From Prunus persica (taxonomy: Eukaryota; Streptophyta; Magnoliopsida; Rosales; Rosaceae), in assembly GCF_000346465.2 (NCBI RefSeq), contig NC_034013.1:15441757-15505756 (forward strand): a stretch of DNA of 64,000 bases. Reading direction: 5' to 3'. The notes under the pieces are model-generated. The model was not told the origin of the DNA. It did no database searches and saw only the letters and a list, made by a program, of their open reading frames with translations. Both the position numbers and the translations under genes were made by a program. How positions within the stretch are numbered: position 1 is the stretch's first letter; every line of letters begins with the position of its first letter. Below are positions 17,293-27,168 of this stretch, one piece after another.

Positions 17293-18134
17293 GGTTAATC
17301 AAACCACAATCTTCCCAGACCCCATTCATGTGGAGCTGGGAGCTCATTGGTGGGTAACATAAATACCCGAGCCCTTCCCATATCCCTACCTACTAAAATA
17401 ATATTTCTTTCTGATTTTTGGTGTGAATTGTTGTACTGTTTTCACATGGCTGGCCGCTCTACAAGGACTGGCCATGCTGGGAAAGATGGTTATGGGAGAG
17501 AGATGCTTTAACGCGACTGCAGCAATGGTGGAACAAACAAATAAATTGCTTCAGATATCAGGTTTAAAGCTACTCTTTGGGAGTGAACCTTTAGAGGACC
17601 ATTCTACTCTACCCTTACAGGGCTGGTCTGTGCAAAATTTAAAATTAGACCTTTACATAATCTAATCCGAAAATATTTAAAATAATTATTTTTTATAACC
17701 TTAAGGTCATAAAACAATTTTTTTTATACCTAAAATTCATCATCAACAATGGCAATCACAAATTTTGAGTGGTCTTAATAACTTTAAGAATTGGAATTTT
17801 CATTTTTTTTGTATTGAAATTTCGGAATTTGAAAGAGAAACAAAATTATCAAAGGATTGAACGAAAGAACCAAAGAGACCATCTCAAAGGACAATGACTG
17901 GTTTTGTGCAAAATGTTTTGAGGCTGGCTGACGTTGCACAGGTGGATGCTCAGAGACCATCTTAAAGGACAGATCAACGATAACCCGCAAGAACATGGCA
18001 ACTTAGGGTTTGCCGATTTCACGACATGAAAAAACTTTCAAATAATCTTGGGGTGCTCACATTCGGGTTCTTTGTTTTTATCAAAGTATTCAGCAGTGTC
18101 GAATGAATCAATTATTTTTTGAGTAATGACAGTC
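17293..18134. repeat. Segmental duplication, copy 1
   Basis: The segment starts GGTTAATCAAACCACAATC and ends GAGTAATGACAGTC. It recurs in direct orientation at 25711-27168 with only scattered differences over the parts I compared. Copy 1 lacks about 620 bp present in copy 2 (26401-27020); the junction is near 17980-17988. It begins about 110 bp upstream of the DUF2828 start codon, so it may include that gene's promoter. I see no terminal inverted repeats at its ends. Confidence 0.88.
17512..17615 (+). pseudogene. P5C dehydrogenase exon fragment, copy 1
   Basis: About 105 bp resembles the start of the ALDH12A1-type exon at 35462-35253. The shared peptide core is NKLLQIS followed by KLLFG and EPL. 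It sits in a short open frame (17423-17665) that otherwise shows no similarity to the parent gene and lacks the catalytic cysteine exon. It is on the opposite strand from the parent and is non-functional as an enzyme. Confidence 0.75.
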
Positions 18135-18153
18135 CAACTAATAATTATTTTTT

Positions 18154-18262
18154 ATAGTACGGACATTCCAGGAGGTCTCAAACGTACTCTCTGTCTCTGT
18201 GTGTGATCATGCAATTTGTTTATAGCATATAGCAGAGTCGCCATCATGCAAATCATCAGGGA
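18154..18262 (+). repeat. Outer inverted-repeat arm, left
   Basis: 109 bp that recur as the reverse complement at 21657-21765 with only a few mismatches. It starts ATAGTACGGACATTCC. It lies about 20 bp beyond the end of segmental duplication copy 1. Confidence 0.9.
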
Positions 18263-18400
18263 TAAATTTGATATTATAATAATAGAAAAGCTCTTACATA
18301 AGATGCCTAATATAAAAATTTCTGACTTCGAAATTTTAAGTTCCAATACACAACTTTCAGGTACATGCATGCAACAGACTCCATGACATAAAAGATAACA

Positions 18401-18772
18401 CTAGCTCTTTTCTTTGAACTCCTGGCCCGTTTTCTTCTTTTCTTTGAAGTCTTTATCAAATTTCTTCTTCTTCCTCGTAACGACTTTAATGTCGGTGAAA
18501 AACAGTATCTTTTTCACGTCAGAAATCAAAAAGCCGGCCTCATCATTAATTACAACCTTTCGAATTTTCCAGATATCCCTATTGAACGTAATAGGAAAAT
18601 CCGGATATTCAGTCATGTAAGTTGTCACCTTCTTCACCTCCTTTCCGATTGAGTCGGATGATCCACTGCTATCAGCGCCTTCATTCTTCTTCGGCGAAAC
18701 TGTGGGACTCTCTCTTTTCTTCTCTGGGAAGAATAGAAAATACAGATATCGAATATGCTTGGCATCATTCAA
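18401..18772 (-). CDS. Hypothetical protein fragment, unit B (left copy)
   Basis: A 123-residue minus-strand open frame. I do not recognise the family. It contains HIRYLYFLFFPEKKRESPTV, a Ser/Gly-rich linker, FPITFNRDIWKIRKVV and a Lys-rich C-terminus (TRKKKKFDKDFKEKKK). Most of it (18506-18843) is the left arm of an inverted repeat; the other arm lies at 19256-19592. This copy keeps tryptophan where the right copy has a stop. No start codon context or upstream exon is evident, so it is probably a fragment of a captured or duplicated gene. Confidence 0.4.
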   Translation of the reverse strand: MNDAKHIRYLYFLFFPEKKRESPTVSPKKNEGADSSGSSDSIGKEVKKVTTYMTEYPDFPITFNRDIWKIRKVVINDEAGFLISDVKKILFFTDIKVVTRKKKKFDKDFKEKKKTGQEFKEKS

Positions 18773-18843
18773 ATGAAAGATCGGAATCTGACTCTGACCT
18801 ATAATTTTCTGTATTGCTACGTGGAAGGCATGATAATGCTCTC
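18506..18843 (-). repeat. Inverted-repeat arm B, left
   Basis: About 338 bp complementary to 19256-19592, with a spacer of about 410 bp that contains most of arm U. Both arms encode the same unknown peptide. Confidence 0.88.
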
Positions 18844-19187
18844 ATGAGTGAAACATATAAACTCATTCAATATCAGGATTTTAGTGATTTTTACCCAAAA
18901 TACATAAATATTTTTTTTTTCACCTATGTACAAAAGAGGAAAAATAATTATGATTTGTTTTGTTTATAAATTGGAAGAATTGTTCGTAAAAATACCAGAG
19001 AAAACAATTCATCTCCTTCCACATTCCTCTTCAATGTCGAATTCCATTGCTTTTTGCCTTCCTGTTAAAAAATTCAGCCACGACCAAATAAAACATTTCC
19101 GCTTGCCAGTTCCCACCTGCAAAAATGACCTGACTTACCTCAACCAACGTCTACCTTACCCGCTTACAACTAAATTCCGAGAAACCA
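18841..19187 (+). repeat. Inverted-repeat arm U, left
   Basis: About 347 bp complementary to 20898-21247. It starts CTCATGAGTGAAACATATAA and ends at GAGAAACCA. The right arm carries an extra CAAC (4 bp) plus a few substitutions. It abuts arm B-left with no gap. Confidence 0.9.
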
Positions 19188-19528
19188 TCCAACCTTTGAT
19201 CTATATTAGCACACAACACAAATCGCTTCAAAAAAATGAAGTTCAAATTTGGTTGGAGCATTATCATGCCTTTAATGTAGCACTACATAAAATTATAGAA
19301 CATAGTCAGATTCCGATCTTTCACTTGAATGATGTCAAGCATATTCGATATCTGTATTTTCTGTTCTTCCCAGAGAAGAAAAGAGAGAGTCCCACAGTTT
19401 CGCCGAAGAAGAATGAAGGCGTTGATGGCAGTGGATCATCCGACTCAATCGGAAAGGAGGTGAAGAAGGTGACAACATACATGACTGAATATACGGATTT
19501 TCCTATTACGTTCAATAGAGATATCTGA
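18926..19528 (+). pseudogene. Chimeric ORF spanning arms U and B
   Basis: A 200-residue frame beginning MYKRGKIIMICFVYKLEELF. Its first part comes from arm U, including LTTKFRET, which in the right arm leads into IST1-like coding sequence. After a short unique stretch it continues into unit B. It stops with TGA after FNRDI, where the left B copy has TGG (Trp) and reads on. Taken with the inverted context, it looks like a rearrangement product, not an intact gene. I do not recognise a domain in the B part. Confidence 0.5.
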
Positions 19529-19592
19529 AAAATTCGAAAAGTCGTAATTGATGATGAGACCGGCTCTTTGATTTCTGACGTGAAAAAGATAC
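19256..19592 (+). repeat. Inverted-repeat arm B, right
   Basis: Complement of 18843-18506. It ends abruptly at GACGTGAAAAAGATA, after which the sequence is the C-terminal side of the IST1-like fragment on the opposite strand. That marks a clear breakpoint at about 19592. Confidence 0.88.
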
Positions 19593-20930
19593 ATTAGAAT
19601 CAACATCTACGACTTCTCGTTCTATCTCCTCCACATTTACAATTTGCAATTCAGATCTTTCAGTTCCTTCATAATATGTCTGAACATCTGTATCAAGTAC
19701 TCTAAGTCCCTAATTTCTTTCACCTAAGGTTCACAAAACAAAGGAGTTGAGTTTAAGTTCAGTAAACTTGTCTAACTATGTTGATAGAAGTATGCACTTA
19801 CCTTTTGTTGCCATTCAGAATAGTACTCAATTGCTAAGACCTCTGGTTTGATGCAGTAATTCCTGGCTATTTCATTGACCAATCTTTGCTTCATATCATC
19901 TGTCACTGACTTTGGGGAGAGTTTCTCAATCAACTGTGATTTCAGATTTTGTTAGTTCTATTCATGCATCACTCAAAGAGCCCTTATGAAATAAGCAGAA
20001 ACATCGCTTAAAATAGTCTGCAAATTGTAACAACTTGACAACCTGATGGTTCACAAGATTCCCAGGGAATAGTTCAAGAGCAGTTACTGCAAATTTCTGC
20101 CCATATCGTTCACCAAAGAGCTTCCTGATCACCCTAAGCTCAGGGAGATCCCCACATCTTGCAGAAGCATATATAAGACTCGAAACTGCTTCGTTAATGT
20201 CATTTGGACAGTCCCTGGAACCACCAAATTACAGAAGAATACTATCATTTAAAATCACAGTAAGGGAAAACAAAAAAGACTAGGAAAGAAAAAAAATCAG
20301 ATCATTAGATGGGGAAGCAAAGTGGTTGGAAATTCAAGGCATACTTGTGTCTGCGGATGTAAGGAAGATGGATGAGGATGAATTCACAGAAATTGTCCAA
20401 CAATTCATACACTGCCACTATGCATTCATCTTTGATTATCTGTCCAACCTGAACAAAACAAAAATGAAGTCAAGATTAAGCACAAAACTGAGACCGAAAA
20501 TAAATTATGGGTTTAGTATGAAAAGCACAAAAACAAAAACTAGAGAAATTAGTGAGAAAAAACAGATCAAAACAATTCTAAAAATTACAGATAAGTACTT
20601 GGCATCATCCATTTATTTCTGGGTAAAACTTTTAACCTCTAAACTTTATCACCAAAACGTGCTCGGGGGAAACCCAGATTCCATATCAGCAAAATTTGAA
20701 CTAACCCCATAACAGAATTCACGAGTAATTGAAAAAAGAAGAAAACAGAGGAGATGTCATGGGGATCTTGATTTGACAAAAGGGTAATGAATGAATTCCA
20801 TCACGGGGTTTTACCCTGTTGAAGGCTTTGTCTTCGTGGCCATGTTTGATCAGCTCCGCCACGTCTTCGCGCAATTGCCTCACAATTGTCTGCCTCTTGG
20901 TTTCTCGGAATTTAGTTGTAAGCGGGTAAG
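19593..20930 (-). pseudogene. IST1-like (Regulator of Vps4 / ESCRT-III) gene fragment
   Basis: Minus-strand exons with sound splice sites encode an IST1 domain. Their order is RQTIVRQLREDVAELIKHGH, ending at a donor at 20815; VYELLDNFCEFILIHLPYIR; DCPNDINEAVSSLIYASARC with LFGERYGQKFAVTALELFPG; KLSPKSVTDDMKQRLVNEIA; then VQTYYEGTERSELQIVNVEE. IST1 proteins bind ESCRT-III and regulate Vps4 in multivesicular body sorting. The 3' side is cut at about 19592 by arm B. The 5' side runs into arm U with a 4-bp indel relative to the left copy, and I find no convincing start methionine in frame. The coding exons look well kept, so the fragment is recent or still part of a transcript. Confidence 0.72.
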
Positions 20931-21247
20931 GTAGACGTTGGTTGGTTGAGGTAAGTCAGGTCATTTTTGCAGGTGGGAACTGGTAAGCGGAAATGTTTTA
21001 TTTGGTCGTGTCTGAATTTTTTAACAGGAAGACAAAAAGCAATGGAATTCGACATTGAAGAGGAATGTGGAAGGAGATGAATTGTTTTCTCTGGTATTTT
21101 TACGAACAATTCTTCCAATTTATAAACAAAACAAATCATAATTATTTTTCCTCTTTTGTACATAGGTGAAAAAAAAATATTTATGTATTTTGGGTAAAAA
21201 TCACTAAAATCCTGATATTGAATGAGTTTATATGTTTCACTCATGAG
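20898..21247 (-). repeat. Inverted-repeat arm U, right
   Basis: Complement of 19187-18841. It carries the 5' flank of the IST1-like fragment. A minus-strand frame in it (MYKRGKIIMICF...) matches the left arm and then terminates early because of the 4-bp difference. Confidence 0.9.
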
Positions 21248-22321
21248 AGAGAGAGAGAGAAAGAGAGAGAGAGTCTCTCTTTCATTTCCAAGAAACAAGA
21301 AAACTCAGGAAACACAGGCAGAGCTTAATGAGCGAGAGAGATAGAGAAGAGTCTCTTTCATTCCCAAGAAACAAGAAAACTCAGGCAGATTAATGTAAAA
21401 GCAGAAGATACAAATTACAGAGAGAAAAGGAAAAATGAAAATCAGAGGAGTTAATTTATGTAAGAGAGAGGGTCTGCTTGGTGTAGTTTGGGATTGATCA
21501 GCCTATTTATAAAGGCTGGAGAAGCCGTTGGATGATGACATTGGCTAATTGGTTTAATCTTGAGAGAAAAAAGGAGAGAGAGACACTTAAGAACCATAAA
21601 ATGGATAAGAGAGAAAGTAGTAGCTGCTTTAGATATTTGTTTGGATAACAAAAATATCCCTGGTGATTTGCATGATGGCGACTCTGCTATATGCTATAAA
21701 CAAATTGCATGATCACACACAGAGACGGAGAGTATGTTTGAGACCTCCTGGAATGTCCGTACTATGAACAGTGTTGAGAATAAGAATCACACACGTATGT
21801 TTATATACTGACCACCAACACACACCTTCGGCCCTGATTGGTTGCATTAAGATATACTAATTAATATTAATTCTTGGTTGGTCTCATCAAGATATACTAA
21901 TTAATTAATATTAATATTAATTATTAGTTGGTTGCAAATTAACTCTTTCGTGAAGAGGGGGACAAGAGGAATTATTTGCATTTGTTTTTACGAAGTGAAA
22001 TAATGCAAGTCCGAAGGAAAAACCAAATGAAATAAACGAGTGAGCTTTGCGGTTTACATACAGAAACGAATGAGTTTCTCTCTCTCTTTCATTTCCAAGA
22101 AGAAAAATCAGAGGAGTTAATTTATGTGAGAGAGGGAGATTGCTTTTGGGAAAAGCAGAAGATAGAGCGAAGACAAATCAGATGAGTTAATTTATGTAAG
22201 AGAGGTAGGTAGAATTTTTAATTTATCTCTCCCTCTTTCTCTTTCTTTTTATTTCCAATAAGAAAGAAAAGTCAGATAGAGCTTAATGTAAAAGCAGAAA
22301 ATAAGAGGAGTTCATTTATGT

Positions 22322-22360
<39 letters not shown>
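21248..22360. repeat. GA-rich degenerate repeat region
   Basis: At least four imperfect copies of a unit around GAGTTAATTTATGTAAGAGA (near 21447, 22113, 22183 and 22308). They are interspersed with copies of TTTCATTTCCAAGAAACAAG and (GA)n tracts, the longest at 22327-22360. The last outer inverted-repeat arm (21657-21765) lies within this span. I see no gene. Confidence 0.7.
21657..21765 (-). repeat. Outer inverted-repeat arm, right
   Basis: Complement of 18262-18154. It ends TCCGTACTAT. Together the outer arms enclose about 3.4 kb. Confidence 0.9.
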
Positions 22361-22364
<4 letters not shown>

Positions 22365-22439
22365 GTCTGAGGGTAGTCTGAATTCTGAAATGATGTGATT
22401 TAACGTTGAATACTGGAGAGAAAAACCAATAAAGAAGAG

Positions 22440-22475
<36 letters not shown>

Positions 22476-22600
22476 GTCTGAGGGTAGTCTGAATTATAAT
22501 ACTGGAGAGTAAAAACAATAAAGAAGAGAGAGAGAAAGAGATGGATCTGAGGGTAGTCTGAATTATAATACTGGAGAGTAAAATCAATAAAGAAGAAGAG
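22361..22600. repeat. Three-copy tandem repeat with (GA)n spacers
   Basis: Copies start at 22361, 22472 and 22541 with ATGGGTCTGAGGGTAGTCTG (ATGGATCTGAGG in the third). Each ends in AATAAAGAAGA. The first is longer because of an extra stretch of about 20 bp. The spacers are GA runs of different length, as expected from slippage. Confidence 0.85.
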
Positions 22601-22969
22601 CAAACTTGGCAGTCCCCCGTTCCTTCCCCTTTGTCCATTCACGTGATGTTATTATTATTTTTATTGAGAATAACGGCCGTTCCTTCCCCTTCCCCTTCCC
22701 CTTTGTCCAAATGGTGAACAGCGTGAGATAAAATATGCAGGCAGGTGGCAAAAAGAAAAACACTCATCCAACAACAGAAGACCAACTTGACATTTTTTTG
22801 CCGCAGCCTAAGTGTCACATTGACCTGCCTCCAATCGACATTCTAATCTGACTAATTTATTGCTACAATTACCAAAATACCTTTCCAAGAAAAATAAAAA
22901 TAAATTGCAACACACATGTAAAAGAGTTGTTAATAGTTACCAATGCAAATGCAATAAAACGCAATGCTA

Positions 22970-23095
22970 GGGAGACTAACTTTAGATACTAACTTGTGTA
23001 TCAACTCTCTAATAGAGGTGGAGTCCACCAATACAATGGGTCCCACACTCTATTAGAGAGTTGATACACAAATTGGTATCTAAAGTTGGTCTCCC
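22970..23095. mobile_element. Hairpin MITE with 46-bp terminal inverted repeats
   Basis: The ends are GGGAGACTAACTTTAGATAC and its near-complement GTATCTAAAGTTGGTCTCCC. The arms match at about 43 of 46 positions around a loop of about 34 bp. Both sides are flanked by TA, consistent with a TA target duplication. It has no coding capacity. A Tc1/mariner-type (Stowaway-like) origin is suggested by the TA, but the termini are not the classic Stowaway sequence. Confidence 0.88.
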
Positions 23096-23758
23096 TAACA
23101 TTTTCCAATATATAATGCTAGCTGTGGTCTGTGGCCACCGGAAAAGGTTATGAATTTAATAAGAAATGTCTTAAAAAATCAAAAAGTAGATGTGGCTACC
23201 ATTGTAGGGTTAGTTGGATACTTTATTGTCCATTCAAGTGTGTGCTGGTTTGGTTACTCTCTTGATCAAGTAATTAAGTAATGGTTTTTTTTTTTTATCG
23301 AAAAATTAAGTAATGGTTTAATATGAAGAAAACAACTGCTTCCCAAGTGGTTCAAAATTTAATTCACCAAAAGACTTCGTATAGCAGAAATTTTTCAACG
23401 AAAATGCATAAAGAAAACCCAAGTCTTTTTTTTTCTGTCTCTTTCTTTGAAGAAGAAGAAGAGGGGAGAAATGCAGAAGATTAAGCTGGTTAATCAATCT
23501 GGTTTTTGTTCGGATTGCATTGCATGTTGTAGTATGTGTCTGATGTGGAGAAGGGATAGAGTTTATCCAATTCAATTTCACTTTCTTTTTCTTTTTTTCT
23601 GATATGGTCCCTCCATGAAATTCAAATGCATATTTATGATCCATATTTTGATACCTATAATATTAATTAATATTCCTTTATGTGTCACCGAGTAAACAGC
23701 CTTGCAATCTCATCCCAGAAATTCCAAAAATTACATTGTTTTGTTTTGAAAGCTCGCC

Positions 23759-24112
23759 TCATTTGACAAGTGGAAGATTGACTTTGGACATAATCCATCT
23801 TGACTGACGGTCACAGGACTGAACCTGAACCGGCTTCAATGTTTGTCCTTGGGAGGATTCAATACTTATCCAATTGCCGTAGACATTGGGAGGAACAACT
23901 CTTATGAACAAGTGAACCTCATTCGAGTAGTGGAAGAGGCATATTCGGACACCATCTGTACCAACATCGGCGGCAAAGTCATTCACACACACTCTAAGGC
24001 CCTTATCGGATGACTGATACAACAATGCCCTTTGAAAAGGCTTCACTTCGGACATGAATCTCACAAGGCTAAACTTATCCAACTGCTCCCAACTTCGGCT
24101 ATGATATACCAC
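23759..24112 (-). CDS. Hypothetical 117-residue ORF
   Basis: The frame begins MVYHSRSWEQLDKFSLVRFM and ends SRWIMSKVNLPLVK. I do not recognise it. Its composition is protein-like, with hydrophobic/charged alternation and no low complexity, which is unusual against the AT-rich surroundings. No introns or partner exons could be assigned; it may be a remnant of a longer gene or repeat. Confidence 0.35.
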   Translation of the reverse strand: MVYHSRSWEQLDKFSLVRFMSEVKPFQRALLYQSSDKGLRVCVNDFAADVGTDGVRICLFHYSNEVHLFIRVVPPNVYGNWISIESSQGQTLKPVQVQSCDRQSRWIMSKVNLPLVK

Positions 24113-24179
24113 ACATCTGTCCCAACATGTTTCATGAAGAACGCAAACTCAGTTATTAGAATCCACCTAAGCAAGTTAC

Positions 24180-25710
24180 TTAATCAAGTTTAACATATTA
24201 AATGTTATATTTTTTCAATTCCTAAAATTACCCTAATTGCATCTTAACCTTTTTTTTTTCCAACAAATTGTTTGCTATTCAATGTCATAATGGTGTTTCA
24301 ATTTTGCATAAGTTTTGTGGGTCAGTTTTATTTATTTATTCTATATATAATTAAAACTTGGTGTGTAGTTAGTGTCGTATATTTTTGAAATTGATTGGTT
24401 CTAATATAACCTTTTTTTTAATTTTTAAAATAACTATTATTGGTTATTTTTGTAAATGAAATATATAATTAAAACTTGTTCTGTTTTTCCGAATCCGACA
24501 ACCTGATCATATTTTGTTTCAATTTCATATTAATTGGTTAGTTATTTCCTTTTTATTTATATCAAAATTTTAAATTAATAATTGTTATGGATTTGAAATT
24601 AATTTATTTTAGGAACATTAATTTACCTACAAATATTTTGTATACCTATCATCACCCCATATCCTCTGTTCAAATTGCCCAAGACTATAGTCATCAACTC
24701 CAAACCAATGTATGCATTTTTTAAGATTTCATGAAAAATGAATTATAAGGTACACTTTGGACATGTTACATATTTATTATCTATTATTTACAATTTTCCA
24801 TATAATATAATATAAGGAAATGCGATATTATTGAAAAAATAAATGGGTGTTGAGAGAGAAAGGCATAGCGATCCATATATGACACTCAATCTAACATCCT
24901 TAGCCTTTTATTTATTATTCTTTACTACTATGAACTAATTACTTAATACTCAATTAACTTATGTAATTTAAAAAGCAATGTCTAAAGTGCAAAATGTTGT
25001 ACTAAATCATTATAAATAAAATATTATGGTGTATTTAATTTTTTATTATTAATTAATACACATTTTCTATGTCATAGTGTTCGTCAACGTAACATAGTCA
25101 CCTTAAATTACTCAAACTCACTATGCACTACATTTCATTCAATTCTTTTTTGTCAAAATAATAGAAAATTGAGTAAATGAATATCTTCTAAAGTTTTATT
25201 ACAAAATTTCATGTTTTTTCTCACAATTTTCGTTGATTTTAACCAATTTTTTCCGATATCGATAATTTATTGATATTTAATACATTGGTTTGGACCACCC
25301 GTATTCATATGGGAACATTTTTCTCATCACTTTTAACCCAATGTGTTCCCTCATTACGCTTTTAAAAATTTGACACATATTCATGGGTATAACCATGATT
25401 AATTATTTCATTTTGAATCTTTTGAAGTATTTAAAACAAAAACAAAAAATGTTCCCATATTGATATTCTATTTTCGATGGTTATCGGCCAATGACCAATA
25501 TGGATAAAACTGTCATTGCAAAACCAGTCTGCAAAGCAAAGGTAGTGATTTTTACTTATTTTACAATGAATATACAAAAAGATCGTGGATTTTTACTCTT
25601 ATATATATATTTGTGTTAAGAAAAGAAAAGAAAAGGTTTTTATTAAGACAAGAAAAACAAAATCGTAATTTTTTTTAAAAAATAAAATAAATAAATAAAT
25701 ATATATATAA
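24180..25710. other. AT-rich intergenic DNA
   Basis: Very AT-rich, with no long frame, repeat pair or RNA gene that I can identify. Confidence 0.5.
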
Positions 25711-25929
25711 GGTTAATCAAACCACAATCTTCCCAGACCCCATTCATGTGGAGCTGGGAGCTCATTGGTGGGTAACATAAATACCCGAGCCCTTCCCATA
25801 TCCCTACCTACTAAAATAATATTTCTTTCTGATTTTTGGTGTGAATTGTTGTACTGTTTTCATATGGCTGGCTGCTCTACAAGGACTGGCCATGCTGGGA
25901 AAGATGGTTATGGGAGAGAGATGCTTTAA

Positions 25930-26033
25930 CGCGACTGCAGCAATGGTGGAACAAACAAATAAATTGCTTCAGATATCAGGTTTAAAGCTACTCTTTGGGA
26001 GTGAACCTTTAGAGGACCATTCTACTCTACCCT
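25930..26033 (+). pseudogene. P5C dehydrogenase exon fragment, copy 2
   Basis: Same fragment as at 17512-17615, essentially unchanged, within an open frame at 25841-26083. Confidence 0.75.
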
Positions 26034-26752
26034 TACAGGGCTGGTCTGTGCAAAATTTAAAATTAGACATTTACATAATCTAATCCGAAAATATTTAAAA
26101 TAATTATTTTTTATAACCTTAAGGTCATAAAACAATTTTTTTTATACCTAAAATTCATCATCAACCATGGCAATCACAAATTTTGAGTGGTCTTAATAAC
26201 TTTAAGAATTGGAATTTTCATTTTTTTTGTATTGAAATTTCGGAATTTGAAAGAGAAACAAAATTATCAAAGGATTGAACGAAAGAACCAAAGAGACCAT
26301 CTCAAAGGACAATGACTGGTTTTGTGCAAAATGTTTTGAGGCTGGCTGACGTTGCACAGGTGGATGCTCAGAGACCATCTTAAAGGACAGATCAACGATA
26401 AAGCTCTGAATTTCTTTCCAATTCTATCTAGGCATCTAGTTTGTTTAACAAATTCAGACTATCCAATCAATAACCAGTCATTGTATATGTAATATGTCTA
26501 TTTATAAAGATATATCGGACAGGAGGTTTTTTATTTTTATTTTTATTTTTGTCTTTTGCGTCTCCCAAAATCACTGAGTTATATAGAGTTGGTATTTTAG
26601 ATTGAAAAATTGAAAAATCACAAATATCGATCGGGATTTTATCGCATCTAAACGACTTATCACGAAAATCAACTGCAACATGCAGTTTACTTATAATTGT
26701 TTTATATTAACTAACAAAAAGTCGGGACGAAAAGAACACAAATGACTAATCT

Positions 26753-27022
26753 CTAGAGACATTGAACGATGCAATATTCATGGAAAACGTGTGAGCAAGG
26801 CAAGCGAATAACTTCATGAACAAAGCCCCCCATGCAAACAAAACACGACTTATGTCTTGTAGCTTCCAAATCATCATAGCCTCTCAATTTCTCCAAATTC
26901 TCAATGAAGGATTTATTCTCTGGAATCAGACGATCATGATATGCGTCCATAGATTCCCTTGTAACCTCATCAGTCGTGTCATTTTGATCATCACTAACAC
27001 AAGTCAGATCATTTACGTCCAC
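26753..27022 (-). pseudogene. Truncated RING-H2 finger gene
   Basis: A minus-strand frame ending CFVCMGGFVHEV, then PCSHVFHEYC, then a TAG stop soon after. Six of the eight RING-H2 zinc ligands are present (C-x2-C, C-x-H, H-x2-C). The final C-x2-C pair is missing, so it cannot form a complete finger. Upstream is an acidic region (VNDLTCVSDDQNDTTDEV). It lies almost wholly in the block absent from duplication copy 1. Confidence 0.65.
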
Positions 27023-27168
27023 AAGAACATGGCAACTTAGGGTTTGCCGATTTCACGACATGAAAAAACTTTCAAATAATCTTGGGGTGATCACATTCGG
27101 GTTCTTCGTTTTTATCAAAGTATTCAGCAGTGTCGAATGAATCAATTATTTTTTGAGTAATGACAGTC

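Larger units (their letters stand above)
25711..27168. repeat. Segmental duplication, copy 2
   Basis: Direct copy of 17293-18134 with an extra block at about 26401-27020. Over the first 690 bp only a handful of substitutions separate the two, so the event is recent. It ends at GACAGTC; beyond that the two loci differ completely. Confidence 0.88.
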
